From Candidatus Scatomonas pullistercoris (GTDB lineage Bacteria; Bacillota; Clostridia; Lachnospirales; Lachnospiraceae): a stretch of 64,000 nt of DNA. The notes below the pieces were generated by a model. The model was not told the origin of the DNA. It was given only the letters and a program-made list of their open reading frames with translations, and did no database searches. The position numbers and the translations under genes were made by a program. Location: contig DVOO01000015.1 of assembly GCA_018713515.1 (NCBI GenBank), positions 62,001-126,000 of the forward strand, given 5' to 3'. Shown piece by piece: positions 44,597 through 52,530 of the stretch (positions are counted from its first letter, which is position 1; every line of letters starts with the position of its first letter).

Positions 44597-45598
44597 ATGT
44601 GCACCTGCATGACGTATACCAACGGAGATTTTTATTTTGGCCGCAATCTGGATCTGGAATACTCCTTTGGAGAGAGCGTGGTGATCACCCCGCAGAATTA
44701 TTCTTTTTCCCTGCGGCGGGCGGGGCAGATGCGGACGCGCTATGCCATGATCGGCATGGCTGCTGTGGCGGGGGATTACCCGCTGTACGCGGAGGCAGTC
44801 AATGAAAAGGGACTCTGCCTGGCAGGCCTTAATTTTCCGGGAAATGCCTGTTATCAGCCCTATCGGGAGGGCGCGGAAAACATTACGCCCTTTGAGCTGA
44901 TCCCCTGGATTCTGGGACAGTGCGCCGGTGCGGAGGAAGCGGAAAAGCTGCTGGAAAACCTGAATATTCTGGATGAGCCCTTTTCAGCCAGCATGCCGCT
45001 GGCGCCGCTCCACTGGATGATGGCGGACCGGGAAAAGTGCCTGGTTTTGGAGGCCACGGCGGAGGGACTGCAGGTGTATGAGAATCCGGTGGGTATTCTG
45101 ACCAACAATCCGCCCTTTTCTTATCATCTGACGAATCTCAGAAATTATCTGAACCTGACGCCGGGGGTTCCGGAAAACCGTTTCGCGGCAGGCCTTAAGC
45201 TTACGCCCTACGGACAGGGCATGGGAGCCCTGGGCCTGCCGGGCGATGTGTCTCCGGCATCCCGGTTTGTCCGGGCGGCATTTCTGAAATGGAATTCTGT
45301 CTGTGAGCCGGAGGAAAGCGCCTCTGTCACACAGTTTTTCCATATTCTGGACAATGTCAGCATGGTCCGCGGGGCTGCGGTGACCTCTGAGGGAAAATGC
45401 GATATAACCACCTATTCCTGCTGTGTAAACGCGGACCGGGGAATCTATTATTATAAGACCTACGGGAACAGTCAGATACGGGCGGCCGTGCTGGGAGAAG
45501 AGGAGTGTCAGAAAAGCTGCCTGACCGTCTTCGGTCTGGAAAACCGGCAGCAGATCCATTACGTAAACGGTCCCCATGTTGCAAAATGGGAGCAGTGA
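44597..45598 (+). CDS. Bile salt hydrolase (choloylglycine hydrolase family)
   Basis: Ntn-hydrolase that cleaves the amide bond of glycine- or taurine-conjugated bile salts. 333 residues. Cys2 becomes the N-terminal nucleophile. Arg16 and Asp19 (FGRNLDLEYSFG), the Asn in AGLNFPGN, the Asn in GILTNNPPF and the Arg in SPASRFVRAAFL match the known catalytic and oxyanion residues. LTPYGQGMGALGLPGDVSPASR closely follows the Clostridium perfringens enzyme as I remember it, which favours bile salts over penicillin V. No signal peptide: cytosolic, as is usual. GAGGAGG lies 7 nt before the ATG. An NSS transporter follows after 38 bp. Confidence 0.93.
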   Translation: MCTCMTYTNGDFYFGRNLDLEYSFGESVVITPQNYSFSLRRAGQMRTRYAMIGMAAVAGDYPLYAEAVNEKGLCLAGLNFPGNACYQPYREGAENITPFELIPWILGQCAGAEEAEKLLENLNILDEPFSASMPLAPLHWMMADREKCLVLEATAEGLQVYENPVGILTNNPPFSYHLTNLRNYLNLTPGVPENRFAAGLKLTPYGQGMGALGLPGDVSPASRFVRAAFLKWNSVCEPEESASVTQFFHILDNVSMVRGAAVTSEGKCDITTYSCCVNADRGIYYYKTYGNSQIRAAVLGEEECQKSCLTVFGLENRQQIHYVNGPHVAKWEQ

Positions 45599-45636
45599 TC
45601 CGGCGGGGCGAAAAAAGCAATGAGGGAGAGAAAAAA

Positions 45637-47001
45637 ATGGAAAGAGAAAAATTTGCATCCAGGCTGGGCTTCGTGCTGATCTCAGCCGGCTGCGCAATCG
45701 GCATCGGAAATGTCTGGCGCTTCCCCTATATCACGGGGCAGAACGGAGGAGGGTTCTTCGTTCTGTTTTACATATTTTTCCTGATCGTTCTGGGGATTCC
45801 GATCCTGACCATGGAGTTTGCCGTGGGAAGAGCCAGCCGCAGAAGCGCGGTGAAGGCCTGTCAGCAGCTGGAGAAGCCGGGACAGAAGTGGCATCTTCAC
45901 GGGATTATCGCTGTGGCGGGCAACTACCTGCTGATGATGTTTTATACGGTGGTGACAGGCTGGATGCTGCACTACTTCTATCTGACGGTCAGCGGCCATT
46001 TTGAGGGGACAACGGCGGAGGACGTACAGCAGATCTTTCAGTCCATGAATGCCAGTCCGGAAACCCTGATCTTCTGGATGGTGATTGTGGTGGCGGTGGG
46101 ATTTCTGATCTGTTCTGCCGGGCTGAAGAACGGCGTGGAGCGGATCACCAAGTGGATGATGCTGGCCCTGCTGGCCATTATCGTGGTGCTGGCCGTTCGG
46201 AGCATTTCCCTGCCGGGCGCCGGGGAGGGACTGAAATTCTATCTGATGCCGGATGCGGAGAGACTGCAGGAGGTAGGAGTCGGGAATGCTCTGGTAGCGG
46301 CCATGAACCAGTCCTTCTTCACCTTAAGCCTCGGTATCGGGGCCATGGCTATTTTCGGCAGCTATCTGGAGAAGAAGCGGGCGCTGCTGGGAGAGGCGGT
46401 TACGGTGGCCTCCCTGGATACCTTTGTGGCCATCTGCTCAGGGCTGATTATCTTTCCGGCCTGCTTTGCCTACGGCGTCAATCCGGACAGCGGTCCCAGC
46501 CTGATCTTTATCACCCTGCCCAATATTTTCAATGCCATGCCCGGGGGAAGAGTCTGGGGCAGCCTGTTTTTTGTGTTTATGGCCTTTGCGGCTTTCTCTA
46601 CGATCATTGCCGTGTTTGAAAATATTCTGGCTTTCTGGGCGGATCTTTTTGGCTGGAGCCGGAAGAAGGCCGCTCTGGTCAACGGGATCCTGCTGGTGCT
46701 TCTTTCCCTCCCCTGTGTGCTGGGCTTCAATGTGCTCTCCGGCTTTGAGCCGCTGAAGGCCGGCAACACCATCATGGATCTGGAGGATTTTCTGGTAAGC
46801 AATATCCTGCTGCCTCTCGGTTCTCTCTTTTATGTGGTATTCTGTACCTGCCGGTACGGCTGGGGATGGAAGAAATTCCGGGCGGAGGCAAATACCGGAA
46901 AAGGGCTGAAGGTGCCGGAGGGGCTGCGCCGCTACTGTGCCTGGGTTCTGCCCTGCATTGTTCTGGTGATCTTTATCTACGGCCTGGTAACGTACATGTA
47001 A
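45637..47001 (+). CDS. Sodium-dependent transporter, NSS (SLC6-like) family
   Basis: 454 residues, about 11-12 transmembrane helices. The signature GCAIGIGNVWRFPYITGQNGGG in helix 1 carries the sodium and substrate site of the LeuT fold. NSS proteins bring in amino acids and related small solutes with Na+. The gene follows the bile salt hydrolase by 38 bp on the same strand, suggesting uptake of glycine or taurine freed from bile salts, though other amino acids are equally possible. ATG at 45637 has GGGAG upstream; the in-frame extension to 45505 overlaps the hydrolase gene. Confidence 0.93.
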   Translation: MEREKFASRLGFVLISAGCAIGIGNVWRFPYITGQNGGGFFVLFYIFFLIVLGIPILTMEFAVGRASRRSAVKACQQLEKPGQKWHLHGIIAVAGNYLLMMFYTVVTGWMLHYFYLTVSGHFEGTTAEDVQQIFQSMNASPETLIFWMVIVVAVGFLICSAGLKNGVERITKWMMLALLAIIVVLAVRSISLPGAGEGLKFYLMPDAERLQEVGVGNALVAAMNQSFFTLSLGIGAMAIFGSYLEKKRALLGEAVTVASLDTFVAICSGLIIFPACFAYGVNPDSGPSLIFITLPNIFNAMPGGRVWGSLFFVFMAFAAFSTIIAVFENILAFWADLFGWSRKKAALVNGILLVLLSLPCVLGFNVLSGFEPLKAGNTIMDLEDFLVSNILLPLGSLFYVVFCTCRYGWGWKKFRAEANTGKGLKVPEGLRRYCAWVLPCIVLVIFIYGLVTYM

Positions 47002-47034
47002 AAAGCTGCTCATGGAAGAGGAATACATACCATA

Positions 47035-48237
47035 ATGAGATTAGACAAAAAAACCATGCATAAAATTGAATGGCTCATCGTTTTTACGGTTCTGGTAATT
47101 ATCTGCTGCTTCCGCTTTGATCTGGTGGCGGCGGTGGTAAAGGGGATTATTCGGCTGCTGACGCCTTTTATGCTGGGGGCCGCCATGGCTTTCGGCATCA
47201 ATCTGCTGATGCGTTTTCTGGAGAGAAAGCTGTTTGACAACCGGCATGCGAAAAAATACAGAGTGCTGCAGAAAATCCGCAGGCCTGTCAGCATTGTGCT
47301 GTCTCTTCTGATTATTGCCGGCGTGCTGGCGGCAGTAATAGGACTGGTCATCCCCCAGCTGGGAGAGGCTATCCGGAATGTGGCTGTCAACCTGGAGACA
47401 GCGATTCCCCGGCTGCGGACCTGGCTGGACAGCCTGCTTTCCGGAAACCCGGAAATGCAGGAAACCGTCAACCAGGTTCTGGGGCAGGAGCTGGACTGGT
47501 CGGCAATTCTCCGGGAAGTAGTTAATTTCCTGAAGTCCGGAAGTGCTGCTGACTGGCAGGGGGCCGTCTCAGTGGCGACAGGATTTCTGGAAAACATTTT
47601 CAGCAGTCTTTCCACGTTTGTTATTGCCTTTGTATTTGCCTGCTATATGCTGGGCCGCAAGGAAAAGCTGTACAGCCAGGCCTCCCGGACCATTCACGCC
47701 TTTCTTCCGGAGCGGGGAGCGGCCTGGGTATCAAAGGTGTTGCATCTGTGCCAGGATAAATTCGGCGGCTTTATCACGGGACAGTGCATGGAGGCATGTA
47801 TTCTGGTGGTTATTTACTGGGTGCCCCTGTCCATAGGCGGTTTTCCCTATGCGCCGCTGATCTCTGTGATCATTGCGCTGCTGTCCTTTATCCCGATTTT
47901 TGGCTGTTATGTGAGCTGTGTGATCGGCGCTCTGCTGGTGCTGACCGTGGATCCTTTTCAGGCGCTGATTTTTGTGGTCGTGTTCGTGGTGATCCAGCAG
48001 ATTGAAAGCAATCTGATCTATCCCAGGGTGGTGGGCGGTTCCGTGGATCTGCCCGGCATCTGGGTGCTGCTGGCGGTTTCCGTAGGCGGCAGCCTGTTCG
48101 GGATCGTTGGAATGCTGGTCTTTATTCCGCTGGCATCCGTTTTATACAGCCTTCTCAGAGATGAAGTCAACAAAAGAATGGAAAGGAAAAAACAGAATCA
48201 TGATACAGGACATAAGCCCGAAAATATATCACAATGA
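47035..48237 (+). CDS. AI-2E family (PerM/YdiK-like) membrane transporter
   Basis: 400 residues. Hydrophobic helices at the N-terminus (about 10-60), a soluble segment (about 120-180) and a C-terminal hydrophobic block. PYAPLISVIIALLSFIPIFG and IYPRVVGGSVDLPGIWVLL are the family hallmarks. Members are linked to export of autoinducer-2 or Na+(Li+)/H+ exchange; the actual substrate is unknown here. Its end overlaps the nudC gene by 38 bp. Confidence 0.9.
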   Translation: MRLDKKTMHKIEWLIVFTVLVIICCFRFDLVAAVVKGIIRLLTPFMLGAAMAFGINLLMRFLERKLFDNRHAKKYRVLQKIRRPVSIVLSLLIIAGVLAAVIGLVIPQLGEAIRNVAVNLETAIPRLRTWLDSLLSGNPEMQETVNQVLGQELDWSAILREVVNFLKSGSAADWQGAVSVATGFLENIFSSLSTFVIAFVFACYMLGRKEKLYSQASRTIHAFLPERGAAWVSKVLHLCQDKFGGFITGQCMEACILVVIYWVPLSIGGFPYAPLISVIIALLSFIPIFGCYVSCVIGALLVLTVDPFQALIFVVVFVVIQQIESNLIYPRVVGGSVDLPGIWVLLAVSVGGSLFGIVGMLVFIPLASVLYSLLRDEVNKRMERKKQNHDTGHKPENISQ

Positions 48238-49048
48238 GTACAGAGAAAGCTCTCCACGCCCGGCCGATACGGTGCTGCTTTTCCGGGACAGAGAAGTGCT
48301 GGTAAAAAGAGACGCGGCAGGAAATATCGGGTTTCCCCGGCTGGAAGAACTGGGGGATAGCTGCCGGATTCTCTCCTATCTGTTTGATATCAGCGGGGAA
48401 GATTATTTCCTGGGGCGTCTCACCGGCGAAGCGCCGGAGGGATACTCCTTTGAGAATGTGAAGATCTTCCGGGTGGCCAGGCCAAAAGACAGAGCTTTTG
48501 CCGGGATTACGGGATTTCAGCTTTCCGAGTGGTATGCAAAGCACAGATTCTGCGGCCGCTGCGGAGGGAGGATGGAGAGGGACCGGCGGGAGCGGATGCT
48601 GTATTGTCCCTCCTGCGGAAATCAGGTGTACCCAACCATCAGCCCGGCGGTGATCATCGGAGTTATCCACAGGGGAAAGCTGCTGATGAGCAAATACGCG
48701 GGAAGAGATTATAAGAAATTTGCGCTGATTGCCGGATTCAACGAGATTGGGGAGACCATCGAGGAGACGGTGCACCGGGAAGTGATGGAAGAGGTAGGGC
48801 TGAAGGTGAAAAACCTCACATATTACAAGAGCCAGCCATGGCCCTTCACGGGAACGCTTTTGATGGGTTTTTTCTGTGAACTGGACGGAGAGGATGAGAC
48901 GATTGTCCTGGAGGAGGATGAGTTGTCGGAGGCCGGCTGGTATCCTCCGGAGGAGGTTCCAGAGGATGAAGAGAAGATCGCCCTGACCCGGGAAATGATG
49001 ACCGTGTTCAGGACGGGAAGAGTGAACCTAAAAAGAGAAGAAAAATAA
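48200..49048 (+). CDS. nudC: NADH pyrophosphatase / NAD-cap RNA decapping Nudix hydrolase
   Basis: 282 residues. A zinc ribbon (Cys118, Cys121, Cys136, Cys139) is followed by a full Nudix box at 179-201 (GFNEIGETIEETVHREVMEEVGL) and the SQPWPFTGTLLMGF element that marks NADH pyrophosphatases. The family splits NAD(H) into NMN(H) and AMP, and E. coli NudC removes NAD caps from RNA. ATG 48200 was chosen to match the family start; ATG 48161 in frame is the alternative. Confidence 0.92.
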   Translation: MIQDISPKIYHNEYRESSPRPADTVLLFRDREVLVKRDAAGNIGFPRLEELGDSCRILSYLFDISGEDYFLGRLTGEAPEGYSFENVKIFRVARPKDRAFAGITGFQLSEWYAKHRFCGRCGGRMERDRRERMLYCPSCGNQVYPTISPAVIIGVIHRGKLLMSKYAGRDYKKFALIAGFNEIGETIEETVHREVMEEVGLKVKNLTYYKSQPWPFTGTLLMGFFCELDGEDETIVLEEDELSEAGWYPPEEVPEDEEKIALTREMMTVFRTGRVNLKREEK

Positions 49049-49071
49049 AGAAAGAAAACGTACAGCAGGGA

Positions 49072-49125
49072 AGGGCCGCTGCAAAATAGATGAGTAATCA
49101 TTTATGGAGCAGCGGCTCTGTTTTT
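49072..49125 (+). repeat. Repeated hairpin element, copy 2 (terminator-like)
   Basis: AGGGCCGCTGC (49072-49082) pairs with GCAGCGGCTCT (49109-49119), enclosing the same AAAATAGATGAGTAA loop side as at 20431, and is followed by G and TTTTT (49121-49125). It would terminate the nudC transcript. Confidence 0.75.
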
Positions 49126-49137
49126 GTCCCAAAACAG

Positions 49138-49159
49138 AAAACGGACTCCGGAGAGTCCG
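49138..49159 (-). terminator. Intrinsic terminator of treR
   Basis: On the minus strand CGGACTC pairs with GAGTCCG around a TCCG loop, followed by TTTTCTGTTTT. Confidence 0.75.
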
Positions 49160-49174
49160 CATCCGCTCTGCGGG

Positions 49175-49921
49175 TCAGCCGGTGCTTCCGTAGGCCGGAC
49201 GGCGCAGCGCGTTATCATAGAACCGGAAGTAGTCCGGCCGGTGGCGGGACTGGGTGAATTCAAACATTACCCCATCGCTGTTGTAGGTGTGGCTGCTGAT
49301 GACCGCCATACAGTTGTAGTCCTGCACGTTCAGCCGCAGATATTTCTCATCGATTTCCGTAATTTTTTCCACACTGATCACACGTTTGCTGTTTACGATG
49401 GTCTGATGCAGGGTATCCTCTATATATTCGTAGATGGAGGCTTCGGCGATCTCCGGCGTCAGGCCGGGAACGGCATTTTTAAGAAAATAATTGTGGTTGA
49501 GGATCAGAGGAATGCCGTCCAGATAATGGAGGCGCTGAATGTAGTAAAGCTCGCTTCCCGGGGCAAAGCCGGTGCGGCTGCTGACCTTCTGGTCGGCGGT
49601 GATCTCCACGAACTGGAGGACACGGGTGCGTCCCTTCTGATGGTTTCGGACGGAAGATTCCTTGAAGGATTCAATGCTGCCGATGGTGTAGGAGGTCTGC
49701 TCCACAGGACGGAAGATACAGCGGACACCCTTCCCCTGCATGGTCTGCACATAGCCGTCCGCCACCAGCCCGGCCACGGCCCGCCGGACGGTGTTGCGGG
49801 AGCAGCCGTAGGACTGCACCAGGGCGTGCTCCGAAGGAAGCAGCTGCCGGTATTCGTACGTTCCGTCTTCAATTTTCAGCTTCAGATCCCGATAGATGGA
49901 TTCAAATTTTGATTTGGGCAT
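49175..49921 (-). CDS. treR: GntR-family repressor, TreR-like
   Basis: 248 residues. A winged helix-turn-helix at about 1-70 (LLPSEHALVQSYGCSRNTVRRAVAGLVADGYV) is followed by a UTRA effector domain. It faces a trehalose PTS remnant and three matching palindromes lie in the gap, so it is almost certainly the trehalose operon repressor, which in the family releases DNA on binding trehalose-6-phosphate. Start at 49921 fits the family N-terminus (MPKSKFESIYRDLK). The gene appears intact although the genes it controlled are not. Confidence 0.88.
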   Translation of the reverse strand: MPKSKFESIYRDLKLKIEDGTYEYRQLLPSEHALVQSYGCSRNTVRRAVAGLVADGYVQTMQGKGVRCIFRPVEQTSYTIGSIESFKESSVRNHQKGRTRVLQFVEITADQKVSSRTGFAPGSELYYIQRLHYLDGIPLILNHNYFLKNAVPGLTPEIAEASIYEYIEDTLHQTIVNSKRVISVEKITEIDEKYLRLNVQDYNCMAVISSHTYNSDGVMFEFTQSRHRPDYFRFYDNALRRPAYGSTG

Positions 49922-49937
49922 TCTGTCACATCCTGTC

Positions 49938-49949
49938 TTGTTTAAACAT
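49938..49949. promoter_or_regulatory. TreR operator 1
   Basis: TTGTTTAAACAT, sharing the TTGTTTAAACA core with two other sites in the same gap. Overlaps the treR transcript start. Confidence 0.7.
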
Positions 49950-49958
49950 CTTAATTTT

Positions 49959-49986
49959 ATTATACGGATATGAAGGGAAAAGTCAA
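49959..49986 (-). promoter_or_regulatory. Promoter of treR
   Basis: Minus strand TTGACT (49981-49986), 16-bp spacer, TATAAT (49959-49964). The operator at 49938 lies at the predicted transcript start, so treR should repress itself. Confidence 0.75.
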
Positions 49987-49995
49987 GAATAATTT

Positions 49996-50024
49996 TTGAC
50001 ATGTTTAAACAAGTATGCCATTCT
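49996..50024 (+). promoter_or_regulatory. Promoter of the former trehalose PTS operon
   Basis: TTGACA at 49996-50001 (perfect), 17-bp spacer, weak CATTCT at 50019-50024. Operator 2 overlaps the -35 and spacer. Confidence 0.6.
49999..50014. promoter_or_regulatory. TreR operator 2
   Basis: ACATGTTTAAACAAGT, near-palindromic; its reverse complement matches operator 3 at 15 of 16 bases. Confidence 0.75.
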
Positions 50025-50031
50025 TAAGAAA

Positions 50032-50047
50032 ACTTGTTCAAACATGT
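50032..50047. promoter_or_regulatory. TreR operator 3
   Basis: ACTTGTTCAAACATGT, just after the predicted transcript start and 19 bp before the EIIB start codon. Confidence 0.75.
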
Positions 50048-50065
50048 TAAAGGAGAGGAAGGATC

Positions 50066-50632
50066 ATGGGAAAATACGCGGAAGACGTAAAACAGCTTCT
50101 GACAGCCGTGGGTGGAAAAGAAAACATCAGCGCTGTCTCCCACTGTATGACCAGGATGCGCTTTGTCCTGGCGGACCCCAAGAAGGCGGACGAAAAGGCG
50201 ATTGAGGAGATTCAAAGCGTAAAAGGAACATTTACCCAGGCGGGGCAGTTCCAGGTAATTATCGGCAACGCTGTGGCGGTGTTTTATAATGAATTTACCG
50301 CATATTCCGGCATCGAGGGCGTCAGCAAGGATGCGGTAAAGGCTGCGGCCAAGACGAATCAGGAACCCGTTTTCTGGTGCAACCATGACCAGCCCAGGGT
50401 AGTGTCCAGGTTTGGAAACGAAAAAAAATATTGGAAAGAATCTGCCAAAATGCTGGGAACTGTGATACACTGTATGCGTGGTACACCATATATCTATCAG
50501 GGAGAAGAGTTGGGAATGACGAATCCGGGCTTTACCCATATCTCCCAGTATCGGGATGTGGAAAGTCTGAACCATTTCAGGATGAACTGGGAATCCATGC
50601 GAGACCGGCCGGTATTATGGTCAAGGAAGTGA
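50066..50632 (+). pseudogene. Chimeric remnant: trehalose PTS EIIB domain joined to a fragment of TreC
   Basis: 188 codons. Residues 1-99 are a complete EIIB domain of the trehalose/glucose PTS class (VGGKENISAVSHCMTRMRF with phosphorylated Cys27; KGTFTQAGQFQVIIG). From residue 100 the protein changes abruptly, in frame, to an internal piece of trehalose-6-phosphate hydrolase (FWCNHDQPRVVSRFG ... GTPYIYQGEELGMTNPGF ... RDVESLN). The EIIC membrane domain and the first 300 or so residues of TreC are missing. After residue 170 the DNA is HPr read in the wrong frame until a stop at 50632. The result cannot transport or hydrolyse trehalose. Two nested deletions in a treP-treC-ptsH-ptsI operon explain it; misassembly is the other option. 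Confidence 0.85.
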
Positions 50633-50811
50633 AGAAGTTCGCCTCCAAAATCACCATTGAAGGAAACGGCAAGAAGGCTGACGCGGGAAAGCTTCTGGCC
50701 ATCATGGGCATGGGAATAAAGAAAGGAATGGAAGTGACCGTGACCGCGGAGGGTGCCGATGAAGACGCGGCCGCCGCGGCGCTGGAAGAATTCTTCAAGG
50801 CAAACTTCTAA
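50575..50811 (+). pseudogene. HPr (ptsH) lacking its start codon and first residues
   Basis: 78 residues of HPr from DELGIHARPAG (active-site His) to FFKANF. The usual 8-10 N-terminal residues and the start codon are gone; the DNA before it is TreC coding sequence in another frame. The first in-frame ATG lies after the active-site His. The frame is -1 relative to the EIIB-TreC frame and stays open back through an A8 run at 50421-50428, so a -1 slip there would yield an EIIB-HPr polypeptide. Otherwise HPr is lost here and PTS function would need another copy. The residue at the regulatory Ser46 position appears to be Lys. Confidence 0.82.
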
Positions 50812-50832
50812 CCCTGCAGGAGGAATCAGGCA

Positions 50833-52461
50833 ATGGAAAAATACGAGGGAAAATCGATCCTGAAGCGCACAGCCATCGGCAAAATGCGGTTTTATTCCAG
50901 GGGAGAGCAGCTGGTGCAGAGAAAGAGCATCGCGGATGTGGATGCGGAGTTGGCCAGATATGAGCAGGCGAAGGAGCAGGCGGTGGAACAGCTGCATGGC
51001 CTGTATGAGAAAGCTCTCAAGGAAGTGGGTGAAACAGGGGCGGCCATTTTTGATGTACACGCCATGATGCTGGAGGACGATGATCTGAACGATTCCATCC
51101 GGAATATGATCGAGTCACAGAAGATCAATGCCGAGTACGCGGTGGCAGCCACGGGAGACAATTTCTCCAAGATGTTTGCCGAGATGGACGACGAGTACAT
51201 GCAGGCCCGGGCAGCCGATGTGAAGGATGTGGCCGAGCGCGTAGTGAGAATCCTCTATGGCCGGCATGACGCCGGGGATCTGGGAGACGAGCCGGTCATT
51301 CTGATCGCCAGGGATCTGGCTCCCAGCGAGACGGTGCAGATGGACAAGTCCAAGCTGCTGGCCTTTGTCACAGAGCTTGGGTCCGCCAACTCCCACACGG
51401 CAATTCTGGCCAGAACCATGAACATACCGGCACTCATCGGAGTTCCGGTGGGCCAGGAGCTGGACGGCCGGATGGGAATCGTGGACGGAAATGCGGGAAT
51501 CCTGATTGTAGATCCGGATGAGGATACGCTGAAAAAATATGAGGAGAAGAGACAGGAAGAAGACAGGCAGAGAGAGCTCCTGCAGACCCTGAAGAACAAG
51601 GAGGATGTGACCCTGGACGGGAAGCATATCAGGCTCTACGCGAATATCGGAAGCGTCGGGGACACGGCCAAGGTGCTGGCCAATGACGCGGACGGCATCG
51701 GTCTCTTCCGCAGCGAATTCCTGTATCTGGAAAAGAACGATTATCCCACGGAGGAGGAACAGTTCAAGGCCTACAAGGCTGTGGCGGAGACCATGGCGGG
51801 AAAGAAGGTCATTATCCGTACGCTGGACATCGGCGCCGACAAGCAGGTGGATTATTTCCATCTGGACCAAGAGGATAATCCCGCCATGGGCTACCGGGCG
51901 ATCCGGATCTGTCTGGACCGCAGAGAAATCTTCCGGACCCAGCTCCGGGCGATTTACCGGGCCAGCGCCTACGGAAATATCGCCATCATGTACCCCATGA
52001 TTATCTCCGTCAAAGAGGTGCGGGAGGCCAAAGCCATGGCGGAGCAGGTCCGCGCGGAGCTGAAGGCCCAGGGAATCCCCTGCGGAGAGGTGGAGCAGGG
52101 AATCATGATTGAGACGCCGGCCTCTGTGCTCATCAGCGATCTGCTGGCGGAGGAAGTGGATTTCTTCAGTATCGGAACGAACGATCTGACCCAGTATACG
52201 CTGGCCATTGACAGGCAGAATGCGAAGCTGGATCCCATCTATGATCCCCACCATCCGGCCGTGCTCCGGATGATTCAGATGGTCGTGGAAAACGGCCATA
52301 AGGCAGGATGCTGGGTAGGCATCTGCGGAGAACTGGGAGCGGATCAGAGTCTGACCGAGACCTTCCTGCGGATGGGCCTGGACGAGCTGTCCGTTACGCC
52401 GGCGGCCGTGCTGCCGATCCGGAAGATTATCCGGGAGACAGACTTAAGCCGGGAAAACTGA
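50833..52461 (+). CDS. ptsI: Phosphoenolpyruvate--protein phosphotransferase (PTS enzyme I)
   Basis: Starts the PTS phosphate relay by passing phosphate from PEP to HPr. 542 residues. The phospho-His is His188 in GSANSHTAILA (usual GGRTSHTAI is altered upstream of the His). The PEP-binding C-terminal barrel has LFRSEFLY, RTLDIGADKQ, NPAMGYRAIR, FSIGTNDLTQYTLA and CGELGAD. CAGGAGGAATC lies before the ATG. It appears intact, but is now downstream of the TreR-controlled promoter and a damaged HPr. Confidence 0.95.
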   Translation: MEKYEGKSILKRTAIGKMRFYSRGEQLVQRKSIADVDAELARYEQAKEQAVEQLHGLYEKALKEVGETGAAIFDVHAMMLEDDDLNDSIRNMIESQKINAEYAVAATGDNFSKMFAEMDDEYMQARAADVKDVAERVVRILYGRHDAGDLGDEPVILIARDLAPSETVQMDKSKLLAFVTELGSANSHTAILARTMNIPALIGVPVGQELDGRMGIVDGNAGILIVDPDEDTLKKYEEKRQEEDRQRELLQTLKNKEDVTLDGKHIRLYANIGSVGDTAKVLANDADGIGLFRSEFLYLEKNDYPTEEEQFKAYKAVAETMAGKKVIIRTLDIGADKQVDYFHLDQEDNPAMGYRAIRICLDRREIFRTQLRAIYRASAYGNIAIMYPMIISVKEVREAKAMAEQVRAELKAQGIPCGEVEQGIMIETPASVLISDLLAEEVDFFSIGTNDLTQYTLAIDRQNAKLDPIYDPHHPAVLRMIQMVVENGHKAGCWVGICGELGADQSLTETFLRMGLDELSVTPAAVLPIRKIIRETDLSREN

Positions 52462-52480
52462 AAATGATTTGAGAAGACAG

Positions 52481-52510
52481 GCTGGGGCCATGGAATGTGG
52501 TTCCGGCTTT
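52481..52510 (+). terminator. Weak hairpin terminator after ptsI
   Basis: GCTGGGGCCA pairs with TGGTTCCGGC (several G-T pairs) and is followed by TTT. Confidence 0.4.
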
Positions 52511-52530
52511 AAAAAAGGGAGGAGCAAGTT

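Noticed and set aside
49124-49912. Plus-strand frame of 262 codons opposite treR
   Set aside because: Antisense of a well-supported GntR regulator; contains the terminator hairpin of treR.
50431-50811. Independent gene starting at TTG 50431 and ending with HPr
   Set aside because: There is no ribosome binding site, and the first 48 or so codons are an out-of-frame reading of the TreC fragment.
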